This document shows, piece after piece, positions 28,401-35,871 of a stretch of DNA of 64,000 nt; the first letter of the stretch is position 1; each line of letters begins with the position of its first letter. The stretch comes from Marinifilum sp. D714 (lineage in GTDB: Bacteria > Bacteroidota > Bacteroidia > Bacteroidales > Marinifilaceae): positions 62,001 to 126,000 of the forward strand of contig NZ_JALPNU010000012.1 of assembly GCF_030851345.1 (NCBI RefSeq), written 5' to 3'. Position numbers and translations under genes: made by a program. The notes beneath the pieces were generated by a model that did not search any database, was not told the DNA's origin, and worked only from the letters and a program-made list of their open reading frames with translations.

Positions 28401-28697
28401 TGTCGGGTAGGTAGCTGCTGTCCAAGCATGAGTGAATTCATTTTTGAAATATTCAGTCTGTGTATCATGAGGCCTAGTATTAGTAATAGTGTAAATCTCA
28501 GACCTTTTTACTTTATCTGATAAATCTACAATACTCCACTGGACATCAGAACCATTAAAACCAAACATGTGATAGGTCACAGAGGCATCCTGACATACAT
28601 GTTGTTCTATAGGTGCATCCTGCCCCCACCCATCAGCAAGGCCGAGAACAAAAATGAATAATAAAGAAAGAATTATATGGCGTAAAAATCTTATCAA
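25449..28697 (-). CDS. Large secreted multidomain adhesin-like protein (SprB repeat, LamG, HYR repeats, terminal module)
   Basis: 1082 residues, first gene of the seven-gene run. Start is TTG (28695-28697): an in-frame stop lies upstream and no ATG intervenes. Signal peptide to about GWGQ. Order seen: PKD-like N-terminal module (about 30-130), SprB-type repeats (about 225-330, 'CNGGDAEVTIVASGGTAPYTYTLNG'-like), a LamG/concanavalin-like domain (about 335-540), three 80-residue HYR-like repeats plus a fourth divergent one (about 590-925), then the cluster module (about 930-1082) with HCPDLNGLQAVI, TYSPGTSQVQF, GAWSFNYSI and C-terminal IIPQIVGFE. No T9SS C-terminal domain is visible although such proteins usually carry one. 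Adhesion or a fibre-tip role is inference. Confidence 0.85.
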   Translation of the reverse strand: MIRFLRHIILSLLFIFVLGLADGWGQDAPIEQHVCQDASVTYHMFGFNGSDVQWSIVDLSDKVKRSEIYTITNTRPHDTQTEYFKNEFTHAWTAATYPTGVYTLKILETNGTCSGEKELKVNLYSKPAVPVVTVNQMACYGEQGGLSVDLSGVRVPPALSLQIRLVYAADDSPVVGKDWANTSGTSHVFSDLLGGDYKIQIRYVLGGNQVRGSVVASPINTLVNPPLLTVSSAAVTTPIACNGGDAEVTIVASGGTAPYTYTLNGVSNDTGLFMSKAGTYSYHVNDANGCATASSDLSIAQPTPLLLTLESTTDVDCAGEATGAIDIDVTGGETTALSFDGTQEPISLGTSALNNLTAFTLEGWVQFLTDKSSGQHSFFGQNNVIEFGFESGNLTVWTVSGGSAFYPYANYPTDGNWHHVAATGNGTTLKLYIDGVEVASGGSGTPSYGSSTDPLRIGAGVWNETASSNAFDGQMSTVRFWNVARKEAQIKSGMNQDMDGSESGLIAAYKLDEGSGTSIGGVGSSAPDLSINSAFNTKWINNAPVYSYNWTRGGVPVATTQDLTDVIEGDYHVTVTTRDGCTVSETYTIGTDVDNVNPIALCQDIIIQLDVSGSATISAADIDNGSSDNCGIASMSVSPSSFDCSNVGENTVTLTVIDNKGNTATCTSKVKVEDDTPPNAVCQDITIQLDDSGNASITAAQINNGSNDACGIANLAASQTDFTVADIGINTVILTVTDNNGNTSTCEAKVTVEDNVAPTASCQDITVYLDATGNVSITAAQIDNGSSDASGIQSLSVSPSSFDCSNVGGNPVTLTVTDKNGNVSTCTATVTVVDNLAPTINCVPNKSVNVDAGSCSALVNGLAPTTADNCSVVLQTWTLSGATAANSSTTGINDASGQTFNVGTTTVTYTIEDAAGNEATCSFDVTVTKENNISLVDVTGTTNPESDAGFTNGTHCPDLNGLQAVIEPSGNTYSPGTSQVQFRVNRLCDTGAWSFNYSIGGTGVTVHEVLISGVGTTTNASGVVNADAGTDYILFTIDINNVVGTILPIDFTISDGGTDSAIKDAITIQHNLKIIPQIVGFE
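26188..26907 (-). repeat. Three direct 240-bp coding repeats (HYR-like domains)
   Basis: Marker words recur exactly 240 bp apart (ATATCCTG at 26404, 26644 and 26884), i.e. an 80-codon unit encoding CQDI...D.SG..SI.AA.I.NGS. The first and third units share an identical stretch of more than 30 bp starting at 26281 and 26761, pointing to recent duplication or gene conversion inside the gene. Confidence 0.85.
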
Positions 28698-29222
28698 ATG
28701 CTCTTGTTTAGTGTATAAATATAGTACTTACAATACTTAAAATAAGCTATTTTTTTCTAAATTATAAACATCTATACGGTAATTGTTAAAAAGTGTTTAC
28801 TTATTTTTTGATTAATTTCATCATAACGGATTTTTTTATCCGATATTAATAAAGATTAATCATTCTTAAACAAACATTCATGAGGCAACAAAGCGCCCTT
28901 ATCAACAAGTTTAAAGCATTTAACTACAAGTCAACAACACTCATCAATAAAAACCAAATAATGATACTATTGTATAATGATTCTGTAAGCAGAATTATTA
29001 TTTAGGGGTTGACAAATATACACAACACAAGTAAAAAAAGAAGAGTATATTATCTTAAATTTAGGAATACATCCCAAAAACTCACCAATTACATCTTGTT
29101 TTACACTAAAAAAACAATATGGGCAAAATAGTAAATTATTTGCTACTAAAAATGGTATTAATACCCCTACAATAAATATTCTATCCGGAGGGTGTTCAAA
29201 AAGTAAGTTCAATCGAATATAA
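28698..29222. other. AT-rich upstream region of the surface-protein operon
   Basis: 525 bp without a credible gene. It must hold the promoter of the 28697->17431 run: on the minus strand a TATATTTA box (about 28717-28724) resembles the -7 consensus except at its last base. A possible 81-codon reading frame at 28967-29212 has no recognisable features and I do not call it. Confidence 0.5.
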
Positions 29223-29291
29223 TGTCATGTTGAATGAAGTGAAGCAATTGTTTCTCAAAGGGACAGATTCTTCGCTAAACTCAGAATGACA
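29223..29291. repeat. REP-like imperfect palindrome
   Basis: The ends TGTCATGTTGAATGAAGTGA and, inverted, TGTCATTCTGAGTTTAGCGA form an imperfect inverted repeat around a 20-nt centre. Elements with TGTCATTCTGAG...GCGAAGAAT ends are familiar dispersed intergenic repeats in Bacteroidota and other genomes. One copy is in this window. Confidence 0.6.
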
Positions 29292-29317
29292 ATAATATTG
29301 AAGTTTTTGGCCATCCT

Positions 29318-29715
29318 CTTTCGTTTTTTATTCAAAACTTTTCATGATTTTTTGAAAACTTTGGCATTTCCAGTGAAAGGCTTTCATCATCTCACCAATA
29401 GCTTTGGTTGATTTTATTAAAGCTTTCGTTTTTTATTCAAAACTTTTCATGATTTTTTGAAAACTTTAGCATTTTCAGTGAAAGGCTTTCATCATCTCAC
29501 CAATAGCTTTGGTTGATTTTATTAAAGCTTTCGTTTTTTATTCAAAACCTTTCATGATTTTTTGAAAGCTTTGGCAGTTCCATTGAAAGGCTTTCGTGAT
29601 TTTATCAAAGGCTTTGATCATTTTATTAAAGCTTTCGTTTTTTCTTCAAAGTCTTTCATATTTTTTTGAAAGCTTCGGCAGTTCCAATGAAAGGCTTTCG
29701 TGATTTTATCAAAGC
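29318..29715. repeat. Tandem repeat, 105-bp unit, about 3.8 copies
   Basis: Units begin CTTTCGTTTTTT at 29318, 29423, 29528 and 29632, giving lengths 105, 105, 104 and about 84. Units 1 and 2 differ at only two positions; units 3 and 4 form a second subtype. Each unit is full of small palindromes (GAAAGGCTTTC, AAAGCTTT). Read on the minus strand the units suggest short peptides with repeated K-A-F, but stops and the 104-bp unit break the frame, so I treat it as non-coding or decayed. Confidence 0.85.
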
Positions 29716-29797
29716 TTGAACCTGATAAATTCATAAGAAATGGCAAGAAAGTCATACTCTCTTGCCATACACTATTGAAATCAACCCCAATTAGTAT

Positions 29798-30286
29798 TTA
29801 TTCTTCTTCTGTATTTTGTGTATTCGATTTATTTCCCGTACCAGGGAAATATTGTTTCAAATTGTCGTACAATGGTTTTGCATTTGGCACTCCATCTTTA
29901 GCTGCTTGTTTTAAAAAATTGTAAAAGCTTAGCATAGCTGAATATGCTTCGCTCCCACTAAGGGTAGCAGTATCGTCCAACAAGCTAACCAACCTTTCCA
30001 GATCTCGCTCGATGGAATGAAGCAATTTCCATGCTTCCATATCTACCTTCACCTCATCTAAATTGATATAAGGAGGTACCAAAATAGGATTTTTATCTGC
30101 CCCTTCTACCGCTCTCTCCACAAAATCCATAAAGTGCTCTCCAATTTTTGGCAATGCCTTTTTCTGATTAGCTGGCAAAGCAATTAAAATTGGGCTCAGT
30201 TCTGTTTTTAAACCACTAAGGTTTGTATTGATGGCAGTCTTTTTGGTGTCATCAATTTGCAAATTGATTCTGTTTTCAATACTCAT
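29798..30286 (-). CDS. Hypothetical protein, 162 aa
   Basis: Not recognised. No signal peptide or membrane segment, so probably cytosolic. Mostly helical by composition: residues ~1-45 with 'INLQIDDTKKTAINTNLSGL', a 'FMDFVERAVEGADKNPILVPPYIN' middle, and a helical block to about 145, ending in a polar tail of Asn/Thr/Glu. The composition and ATG start look like a real gene. It stands alone between the tandem repeat (82 bp downstream) and a 310-bp gap upstream. Whether the repeat is connected with the gene, for example as a 3' untranslated region, is not known. Confidence 0.65.
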   Translation of the reverse strand: MSIENRINLQIDDTKKTAINTNLSGLKTELSPILIALPANQKKALPKIGEHFMDFVERAVEGADKNPILVPPYINLDEVKVDMEAWKLLHSIERDLERLVSLLDDTATLSGSEAYSAMLSFYNFLKQAAKDGVPNAKPLYDNLKQYFPGTGNKSNTQNTEEE

Positions 30287-30597
30287 AGTATAAATTTTAT
30301 TTTGGGTTGATCATTTCTGAACAAATCAACTGTAGATGATAATAAAATTACCAATGGAACTTGTAAGCTTAGGTTATTTCGCTTAATATTTCATTTCCAA
30401 TATCGTGGGCTACATTAAAGGTAATCATAAATAGTCCACACACTTTAATAAAAACCTAACAATTGACACATTTTAGGTTAAATAACATTTAAAAGTTATT
30501 AAACAACAATATGCATTTGTCAAGTTTACTATTTTATTGACAAAAAAATCCTGATGCTAAATACACCAGGATTTCTTCTTATTATTTAAACATTTAA
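30287..30597. other. Intergenic region
   Basis: 311 bp, AT-rich. It contains the terminator at 30542-30574 and presumably the promoter of the 162-residue hypothetical gene. Nothing else was recognised. Confidence 0.5.
30542..30574 (-). terminator. Rho-independent terminator after the 30598-31560 gene
   Basis: On the minus strand AATCCTGGTG pairs with CATCAGGATT (one wobble) across a 7-nt loop and is followed by a T tract, 24 nt past the stop codon. Confidence 0.85.
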
Positions 30598-31560
30598 CTA
30601 TTCATGAAAGACACCTATGGGAGTAGGTGTAGGCTGAACAGTAATTGTAATGACATTTGAACTTGAAGTACAACCAGCCCCACCTTTTTGAGCTTCCCTA
30701 AAGTATGATGTCGTAACATCAATATTACTTACAGTAAAATCAACTGAAGTAGCACTGCTAATCAAATTCCAATTTGAATCATTTATATCCGAACTCACCG
30801 TATTAGAATACCACTGATAAGTAGCTCCAACATCTACACCTGAGATTGCTATATCCGTGCCACTACAAACCGACAACAAGGATGGATCAACATTAATACT
30901 TCCCGGATCAACACCTCCCCCGCATGTTACCAATTCAAACAAATCATCTTCATCCGAATTTTGAAAATCATTCCAGTTTCCGTAACCACAATTCGTTCCA
31001 GTATACTGCAAACTATCCGGAATTTCGGTGCAATCAAATATAGTATAATTGGGATCGGCTGGCACTTTTACCGTTCCCCCAACAAAAACCAAAGCAGGTG
31101 GGTCAGAAATAAAACTCCCTTGTCCTTTTCCAGTCATAGTTAAACTTCCTTTAACAACAATCTTTCCATCTCCTACTATATCCACCTTATTTTTACATTC
31201 CAAATTACCATATACAATTAAAACCCCTGCATTAGCAACACTCATATTTGCATCTTGTTCCAAGATGAGATTCCCATTAACAATTAAAGTATCAACAACA
31301 ACAAGATTACCACTATTCATTCTCAAATGGGTAGTATTACCAGTGTCATTTCTATCTGTTGCAATGTTTCCATTAATTGTTACTTCATCATACACACCTA
31401 TACTTACGCTTAATCCTGGTGAATTACCTTCTTCCCATGAGTCATCATCCTGCCAATTTCCGATATATCGATCTTTTGAGGCATATGACTGCGCAGTAAT
31501 ATTATTTGAAAGAATAGAAAAACAAAACAAGCAGAGAAAGTAAAGATAAAAGGTTTTCAT
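30598..31560 (-). CDS. Secreted protein with Ig-like C-terminal domain, lacking a T9SS sorting domain
   Basis: About 320 residues from the ATG at 31560, chosen because it starts a good signal peptide (MKTFYLYFLCLFCFSIL...TAQ); an upstream ATG at 31662 would add 34 unlikely residues. The N-terminal part ('YIGNWQDDDSWEEGNSPG' then repeated VVDTLIVNGNL/VLIVYGNLE/IVVKGSLT strands) looks like a right-handed beta-helix or stacked-strand domain of surface proteins. The last ~90 residues are an Ig-like domain (LSVCSGTDIAISG, YQWYSN) ending QPTPTPIGVFHE. That end resembles a linker to a further domain, but the protein stops there. A terminator follows. Confidence 0.75.
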   Translation of the reverse strand: MKTFYLYFLCLFCFSILSNNITAQSYASKDRYIGNWQDDDSWEEGNSPGLSVSIGVYDEVTINGNIATDRNDTGNTTHLRMNSGNLVVVDTLIVNGNLILEQDANMSVANAGVLIVYGNLECKNKVDIVGDGKIVVKGSLTMTGKGQGSFISDPPALVFVGGTVKVPADPNYTIFDCTEIPDSLQYTGTNCGYGNWNDFQNSDEDDLFELVTCGGGVDPGSINVDPSLLSVCSGTDIAISGVDVGATYQWYSNTVSSDINDSNWNLISSATSVDFTVSNIDVTTSYFREAQKGGAGCTSSSNVITITVQPTPTPIGVFHE

Positions 31561-31625
31561 AGTGGATACATTAGGTAATAAATGGTTATTGGCATTTAAT
31601 TTAACTAAAATCAAGCACATATACG

Positions 31626-31666
31626 AAAAAGCGATGAATTTGTTTAAGAAGTACAAATTCATCGCT
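31626..31666 (-). terminator. Rho-independent terminator after the 31699-34581 gene
   Basis: A perfect 12-bp stem (GCGATGAATTTG with CAAATTCATCGC) and T5 on the minus strand, about 33 nt past the stop. It separates the two secreted-protein genes into different transcripts, although it lies inside the upstream region of the 31560 start. Confidence 0.85.
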
Positions 31667-31698
31667 TTGGCAATATCTTAGTTATTTATTAGCCTAGT

Positions 31699-34581
31699 TT
31701 AGTTTGAGAAAAATATCCCTATGGGTTTTGGTTGTGGATTTACTGTAACAACTACAGGAACACGATTCGGACTCAAACAAGTTGCTGATTCTCCTTCAGC
31801 CACATAATAGGTAATAGTTCCTGCTTTATCTGTTGGAGGAATAAAATTGATTAAAGGAGTATCGTCTGTTTCTGTCATGTAATAATACAATTCATACGAA
31901 GGATCACTAGGTGTAGCCTGAATAACATTTGCTGTAGCATCCTTACAATATGTCACATCGCTAACAGTTGGAATAGAACTGACATCTTTAACAGTGATTT
32001 TAAATGTATAATAACAAGTGGTATATCCTGGAGGAACAGCGTAATAAGTAGTAGTCCCAATATCTGCAAGAAATTCATTACTTATAGTAAATTCTTCCGT
32101 TACACCCTCCACAACAGGATAATCGTTATAAAAACGACTACCAGAAGGAAAATTACCGCTCACCTCAGTGATTGGAATAGAAGCTGGTGGTCCCAAGTTA
32201 CAGAAAAAGAATTCCTGATCACTGTTAATTTCTTCTACGGTACAATTAGCAGCTACATAATCTTCTGCATCAATTATAATTTTTACAGGTGTCACAATCG
32301 GCTCGCCAACACAGTCCCCATCTGTTTCGTATCCTTGAATAATGCTAAAACCAGAGATAGTTGTTCCCGAAGTTGCACCAGTACCAGTCGAACCACCGCC
32401 TCCACCTACAGCTACAGATGGATCACAATTCGAATTCCCTAATATGGAACAATCTTCTGTAACTTTTACAGTATAGGTTAGTGTTCCCAGAATCTGATCC
32501 GGTCCTTCAGATGGAACCGCCAGATTTCCAATTTCCCACACAATAGAACCTGTAGCACCTTCTGCCACATCATAAGTTACAGTACCTACATTAACACTCG
32601 AACTAACATATTCAGTAGTATAAGGAATCGGTAATACCAAACGCGCATCGTTCACGACTTCTGTTCCACGATTACGAATTTCCATTTTATAGCTAATTGT
32701 TTTCCCTGGTTCAACTATTGTACCATCTACAATTTCTCCTGTAACACCTTCAATGTGGGTAATAATATTTGTAGCTTCTGCTTCCGGCACATAAGCATCC
32801 ACAGCCATGGCCAAAGCAAAAATTGCATAAGTATCCTGACTGGTTCCATATCTGAATTTCGTACTGGTTTGCGAATTAGCAATATTCACATTACCAGAAT
32901 TCGGAACATCAAACATAGAAATATCAACTCCCGTATTATTTACCAGATTTGGATTCCTGGAATTACCTCCTGTTGAAATTGAACTATTAAAAAAGTTAGC
33001 CGTATTATTGTCATCATGATTTAACCTCGCCCAATTGGTTTGAGTCGCATTTTGTATTTCTATAAAATCGCCTGCAATATTAACGTCTCCTTCACTAGCC
33101 ATTATGCCCAATTTAACCTTTACATCTCCGCTCTGTACAGCCTTAAATCCTGAGATTGGCAATTCGTAAGAAGTACTTGCTCCACCTAAATGCTGAACAT
33201 AGGCGTATCCATCAAAAAGCGTAACATCACGCCATTTCATTTTTGAGTTCTCATATACAACTACTAATCCCCAACCTCCAGAGTAACCAGTTCCACCTCC
33301 GTCACCTTCCAACAAAGCCATATCTGCAACAAAATATTCCCCAATACCGTGTTTTTGCACATAATCAGTAACCTCAGCATAGGCCGCAAAAATGGAAGAT
33401 TCTGAAGTTGTTGGATAATGAATATCATCAGCTCTGGCAGTTATTTTCTGATAAGCAGATTCACCTGAATGCTTAATGTATATTTCTCTCTTATTGTATG
33501 TTTTTGTAATATTACCTGTTTCTACCTTCGTCTCTCCGGAAACTCTCCCACTTGCTTCTGATGTATTACTATAATAGGTATCATTACCGTATACATTACT
33601 CCCCCTTTTCAATTCATCAATCGTTAGAACAATTCCTCCAACTTCAGAATATATTTTGATGGGACTAAACGATGCAGTCATAATTCCAAAGGAAGTATTT
33701 ACATTAGAGCTCACCTTATTATAAGCTCCAGTACCAATCCTATAATATATATCACCATTATTGTAAAATAAAAAACGAACATCCTCCTCTCCTAACGCAC
33801 TAAAATCGTATACAACAATATACTCATAACCATCATCTCCCCTCCATACATTTATAGAATAATCAGAATAAGGAACTTTATCATTATCTTCTACGGTAAA
33901 AACCTCATCTACTACCTGAGGAACGGTTCCCATTTTTGAAATGGGAAAACTATTGTTGGTTGTTGAAGAACGCCCAGTCCAATACAAACCCGCATATACT
34001 ATATTAGAACATTGAGGCTTTGCATCATTTTCGGTAGAAAAATCGAGAGTTGCCGAAGAGGAGTTTAATGTATTAGGATCTGAGTCAACATCAACATAAA
34101 CCATATCTCCCGAATTGTTTCCATTGTCAGAATAATTTTTCAAAGTCAAATTAGTATTTCCAATCATAGTAAAATCACCTTTTATTCTGTATATCTTTTC
34201 ATAAGGAGGATATTGAGATGTTCTTTGCTGAAATGGAATTCTCACTTTTGAGGAGGTTAAAACAACTCTCTGGCTTATATAATTCCAATCATTCTTATAT
34301 TTATACTCATACGAAACAATATAAGTACCAACACTCAAATCTGGGAAACTATATGGATAAGTATCATCTGTTTGAATCCAATTCCAAGAAGAATCATATA
34401 GCTTAACTCTTAATGCATTTACATGCTTAGCATTATAACTCCATTCCACATCAATTTTACCATCTGCACAACTATTACAAGTAGGATTTGTTGGATTGGC
34501 AGTATACGTCTGCGCCGAGAGAGAACCACTCAACAATCCAAAAAATAAGAATAAAACTATCCTAGAGAAAAAAGTATCCAT
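31699..34581 (-). CDS. Large secreted protein with DUF11-like and Ig-like repeats, no visible sorting domain
   Basis: 960 residues, signal peptide to SLSAQ (24). An N-terminal SprB-like segment (TCNSCADGKIDVEWSY) is followed by a long region with 'YAGLYWTGRSS' and 'AYAEVTDYVQKHG', seen in large secreted Bacteroidota proteins that carry DUF11 repeats. A DUF11-type domain lies at about 610-700 ('VEPGKTISYKMEIRNRGTEVV'), then Ig-like repeats. The last one ends PVVVTVNPQPKPIGIFFSN, closely like the end of the 30598-31560 protein. A gliding-type C-terminal domain would normally follow here; none is present. A short Gly-rich run (GGGGGSTGTG) sits near 730. Confidence 0.8.
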   Translation of the reverse strand: MDTFFSRIVLFLFFGLLSGSLSAQTYTANPTNPTCNSCADGKIDVEWSYNAKHVNALRVKLYDSSWNWIQTDDTYPYSFPDLSVGTYIVSYEYKYKNDWNYISQRVVLTSSKVRIPFQQRTSQYPPYEKIYRIKGDFTMIGNTNLTLKNYSDNGNNSGDMVYVDVDSDPNTLNSSSATLDFSTENDAKPQCSNIVYAGLYWTGRSSTTNNSFPISKMGTVPQVVDEVFTVEDNDKVPYSDYSINVWRGDDGYEYIVVYDFSALGEEDVRFLFYNNGDIYYRIGTGAYNKVSSNVNTSFGIMTASFSPIKIYSEVGGIVLTIDELKRGSNVYGNDTYYSNTSEASGRVSGETKVETGNITKTYNKREIYIKHSGESAYQKITARADDIHYPTTSESSIFAAYAEVTDYVQKHGIGEYFVADMALLEGDGGGTGYSGGWGLVVVYENSKMKWRDVTLFDGYAYVQHLGGASTSYELPISGFKAVQSGDVKVKLGIMASEGDVNIAGDFIEIQNATQTNWARLNHDDNNTANFFNSSISTGGNSRNPNLVNNTGVDISMFDVPNSGNVNIANSQTSTKFRYGTSQDTYAIFALAMAVDAYVPEAEATNIITHIEGVTGEIVDGTIVEPGKTISYKMEIRNRGTEVVNDARLVLPIPYTTEYVSSSVNVGTVTYDVAEGATGSIVWEIGNLAVPSEGPDQILGTLTYTVKVTEDCSILGNSNCDPSVAVGGGGGSTGTGATSGTTISGFSIIQGYETDGDCVGEPIVTPVKIIIDAEDYVAANCTVEEINSDQEFFFCNLGPPASIPITEVSGNFPSGSRFYNDYPVVEGVTEEFTISNEFLADIGTTTYYAVPPGYTTCYYTFKITVKDVSSIPTVSDVTYCKDATANVIQATPSDPSYELYYYMTETDDTPLINFIPPTDKAGTITYYVAEGESATCLSPNRVPVVVTVNPQPKPIGIFFSN

Positions 34582-34722
34582 AATTACTGTTTAACAGTTA
34601 ATATTTTTTTAAGGGGGGAGCCAAATATAACTGATTTACTAGAATTTAAAGAACATCATAAGTGTTTTTTACATTAAGCAAGTTATTTTTGTAGTGATTA
34701 AAACATTTTGACCTATTATTAA

Positions 34723-35418
34723 ATGAATAAATACAAGCACATCTTCTTCGACTTGGACAGGACCTTATGGGATTTTAATGCAAATTCCGAAATTACCTTA
34801 AACCAATTGTACAGAGATTATCAATTGCAGAGCATTTTTGGAAGCTTTCTGTTTTTTAAATCACGATTTGAATATCACAATGGCAAACTTTGGAATGCCT
34901 ATTATCAAAACAGAATCAAGAAGGAAGATTTGATGTATCGAAGATTCTATCTGTGTTTGAAAGAATCAGGAAAAGATGATTTAGAGTTGGCAAAAGAAAT
35001 TGCTCAGGATTTTATTGAAATAAGTCCTTTGCAAACCAAAACCTTTCCCAAGGCACATGAAATGCTGCAAAAACTAAAAGAAAAAGGATATGAATTGCAC
35101 ATCATTACCAATGGATTTAACGAGGTTCAATTTAAAAAACTCACAAACTGTGAGCTTATATCCTATTTCACAGAAATCATTACATCAGAAGATGCTGGGG
35201 CCAACAAACCCTCACCTTTGATATTCGAATATGCATTAAAAAACACGGGTGCTACAACAAGCAATAGTATTATGGTTGGGGATGATCTAAAAACTGACAT
35301 TGCAGGAGCAAGAAAATCAAATATTGACCAGATTTATTTTAATTCAAATAAAACCAAACATGATGACGATGCAACTTACGAAGTAAATCAATTGATAGAA
35401 ATCACAAAAATTCTGTAA
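34723..35418 (+). CDS. HAD-family hydrolase, YjjG/YfnB-type nucleotidase
   Basis: 231-residue cytosolic phosphatase of the HAD superfamily. Motif I is FFDLDRTLWDF (nucleophile Asp9, general acid Asp11), motif II 'HIITNG', motif III Lys in 'GANKPSP', motif IV 'MVGDDLKTDIAGA'. The DRTLWDF form of motif I and the size fit the YjjG/YfnB branch, which dephosphorylates non-canonical pyrimidine nucleotides as housecleaning. Monocistronic; the small RNA candidate follows about 240 nt downstream. Confidence 0.88.
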   Translation: MNKYKHIFFDLDRTLWDFNANSEITLNQLYRDYQLQSIFGSFLFFKSRFEYHNGKLWNAYYQNRIKKEDLMYRRFYLCLKESGKDDLELAKEIAQDFIEISPLQTKTFPKAHEMLQKLKEKGYELHIITNGFNEVQFKKLTNCELISYFTEIITSEDAGANKPSPLIFEYALKNTGATTSNSIMVGDDLKTDIAGARKSNIDQIYFNSNKTKHDDDATYEVNQLIEITKIL

Positions 35419-35630
35419 CACCGATTATTAATCTACAATAACCATTTGTTCGTTTTACTCCAAATGGCTAACAGATTATATATCGGCATTTAAATTTAAT
35501 ATCTCACTGTTTCACCAAGGATTCACATTGAAATTTAAATTGGTACAAAAGCACTCAAACCTTACAATTTAAAATCACTTTTTAAGATATTTTAACAATT
35601 CATAAGCGAAACCTGCCGAATAGCATGTTT

Positions 35631-35657
35631 TTTGTAATAAAACAAAACCTATATTTG
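35631..35657 (+). promoter_or_regulatory. Promoter of the candidate small RNA
   Basis: TTTG (35631-35634) and TATATTTG (35650-35657), the latter an exact TAnnTTTG -7 box. The 15-nt spacing is short, but the T run extends upstream. Predicted start near 35662-35665. Confidence 0.55.
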
Positions 35658-35661
35658 CAGT

Positions 35662-35853
35662 GGTAATTGTGACGGACAGGCTTGGTAACCCTTCCGTTCT
35701 TTCAACATCATCAAGTTTGTATGTAGCTTTCATAAAAATTCTAATGGGTTAGTAAAAGTTACAGGGTTAATAGATATACAAATGGTTAATAAAATATAGA
35801 GTTAGACTATACAAACGATGTTGAACTTAAGGCTGTGTTTAGGGGACACAGCC
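35662..35853 (+). ncRNA. Candidate structured non-coding RNA (~190 nt), possibly 6S-like
   Basis: No protein frame, but there is a good -7 box immediately upstream and a terminator at the end. A long-range helix can form: TTCAACATC (35701) with GATGTTGAA (35817), continued by GTTTGTA (35715) with TACAAAC (35810), with a small bulge between the two segments. TAACCCT (35685) and AGGGTTA (35763) could also pair. A long hairpin with internal loops resembles 6S RNA, for which Bacteroidota have a diverged family (6S-Flavo), but I cannot confirm the family by eye. Alternatively it is a structured leader without a gene, which I think less likely. Confidence 0.55.
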
Positions 35854-35866
35854 TTCTTCTTTTTTA
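35831..35866 (+). terminator. Rho-independent terminator of the candidate small RNA
   Basis: GGCTGTG/CACAGCC stem, 9-nt loop (TTTAGGGGA) and a T-rich tail (TTCTTCTTTTTT). Confidence 0.85.
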
Positions 35867-35871
35867 CCTTA

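Noticed and set aside
28967-29212. Possible 81-codon minus-strand reading frame
   Set aside because: Hydrophobic, unlike any neighbour, no start context, and it ends beside the REP-like palindrome; most likely chance in AT-rich DNA.
29318-29715. Repeat array as a CRISPR
   Set aside because: The units are contiguous 105-bp copies without unique spacers and no cas gene is in the window.
29318-29720. Repeat array as a coding tail rich in Lys-Ala-Phe
   Set aside because: Every frame on both strands meets stops, and the 104-bp unit shifts the frame, so no continuous protein is possible.
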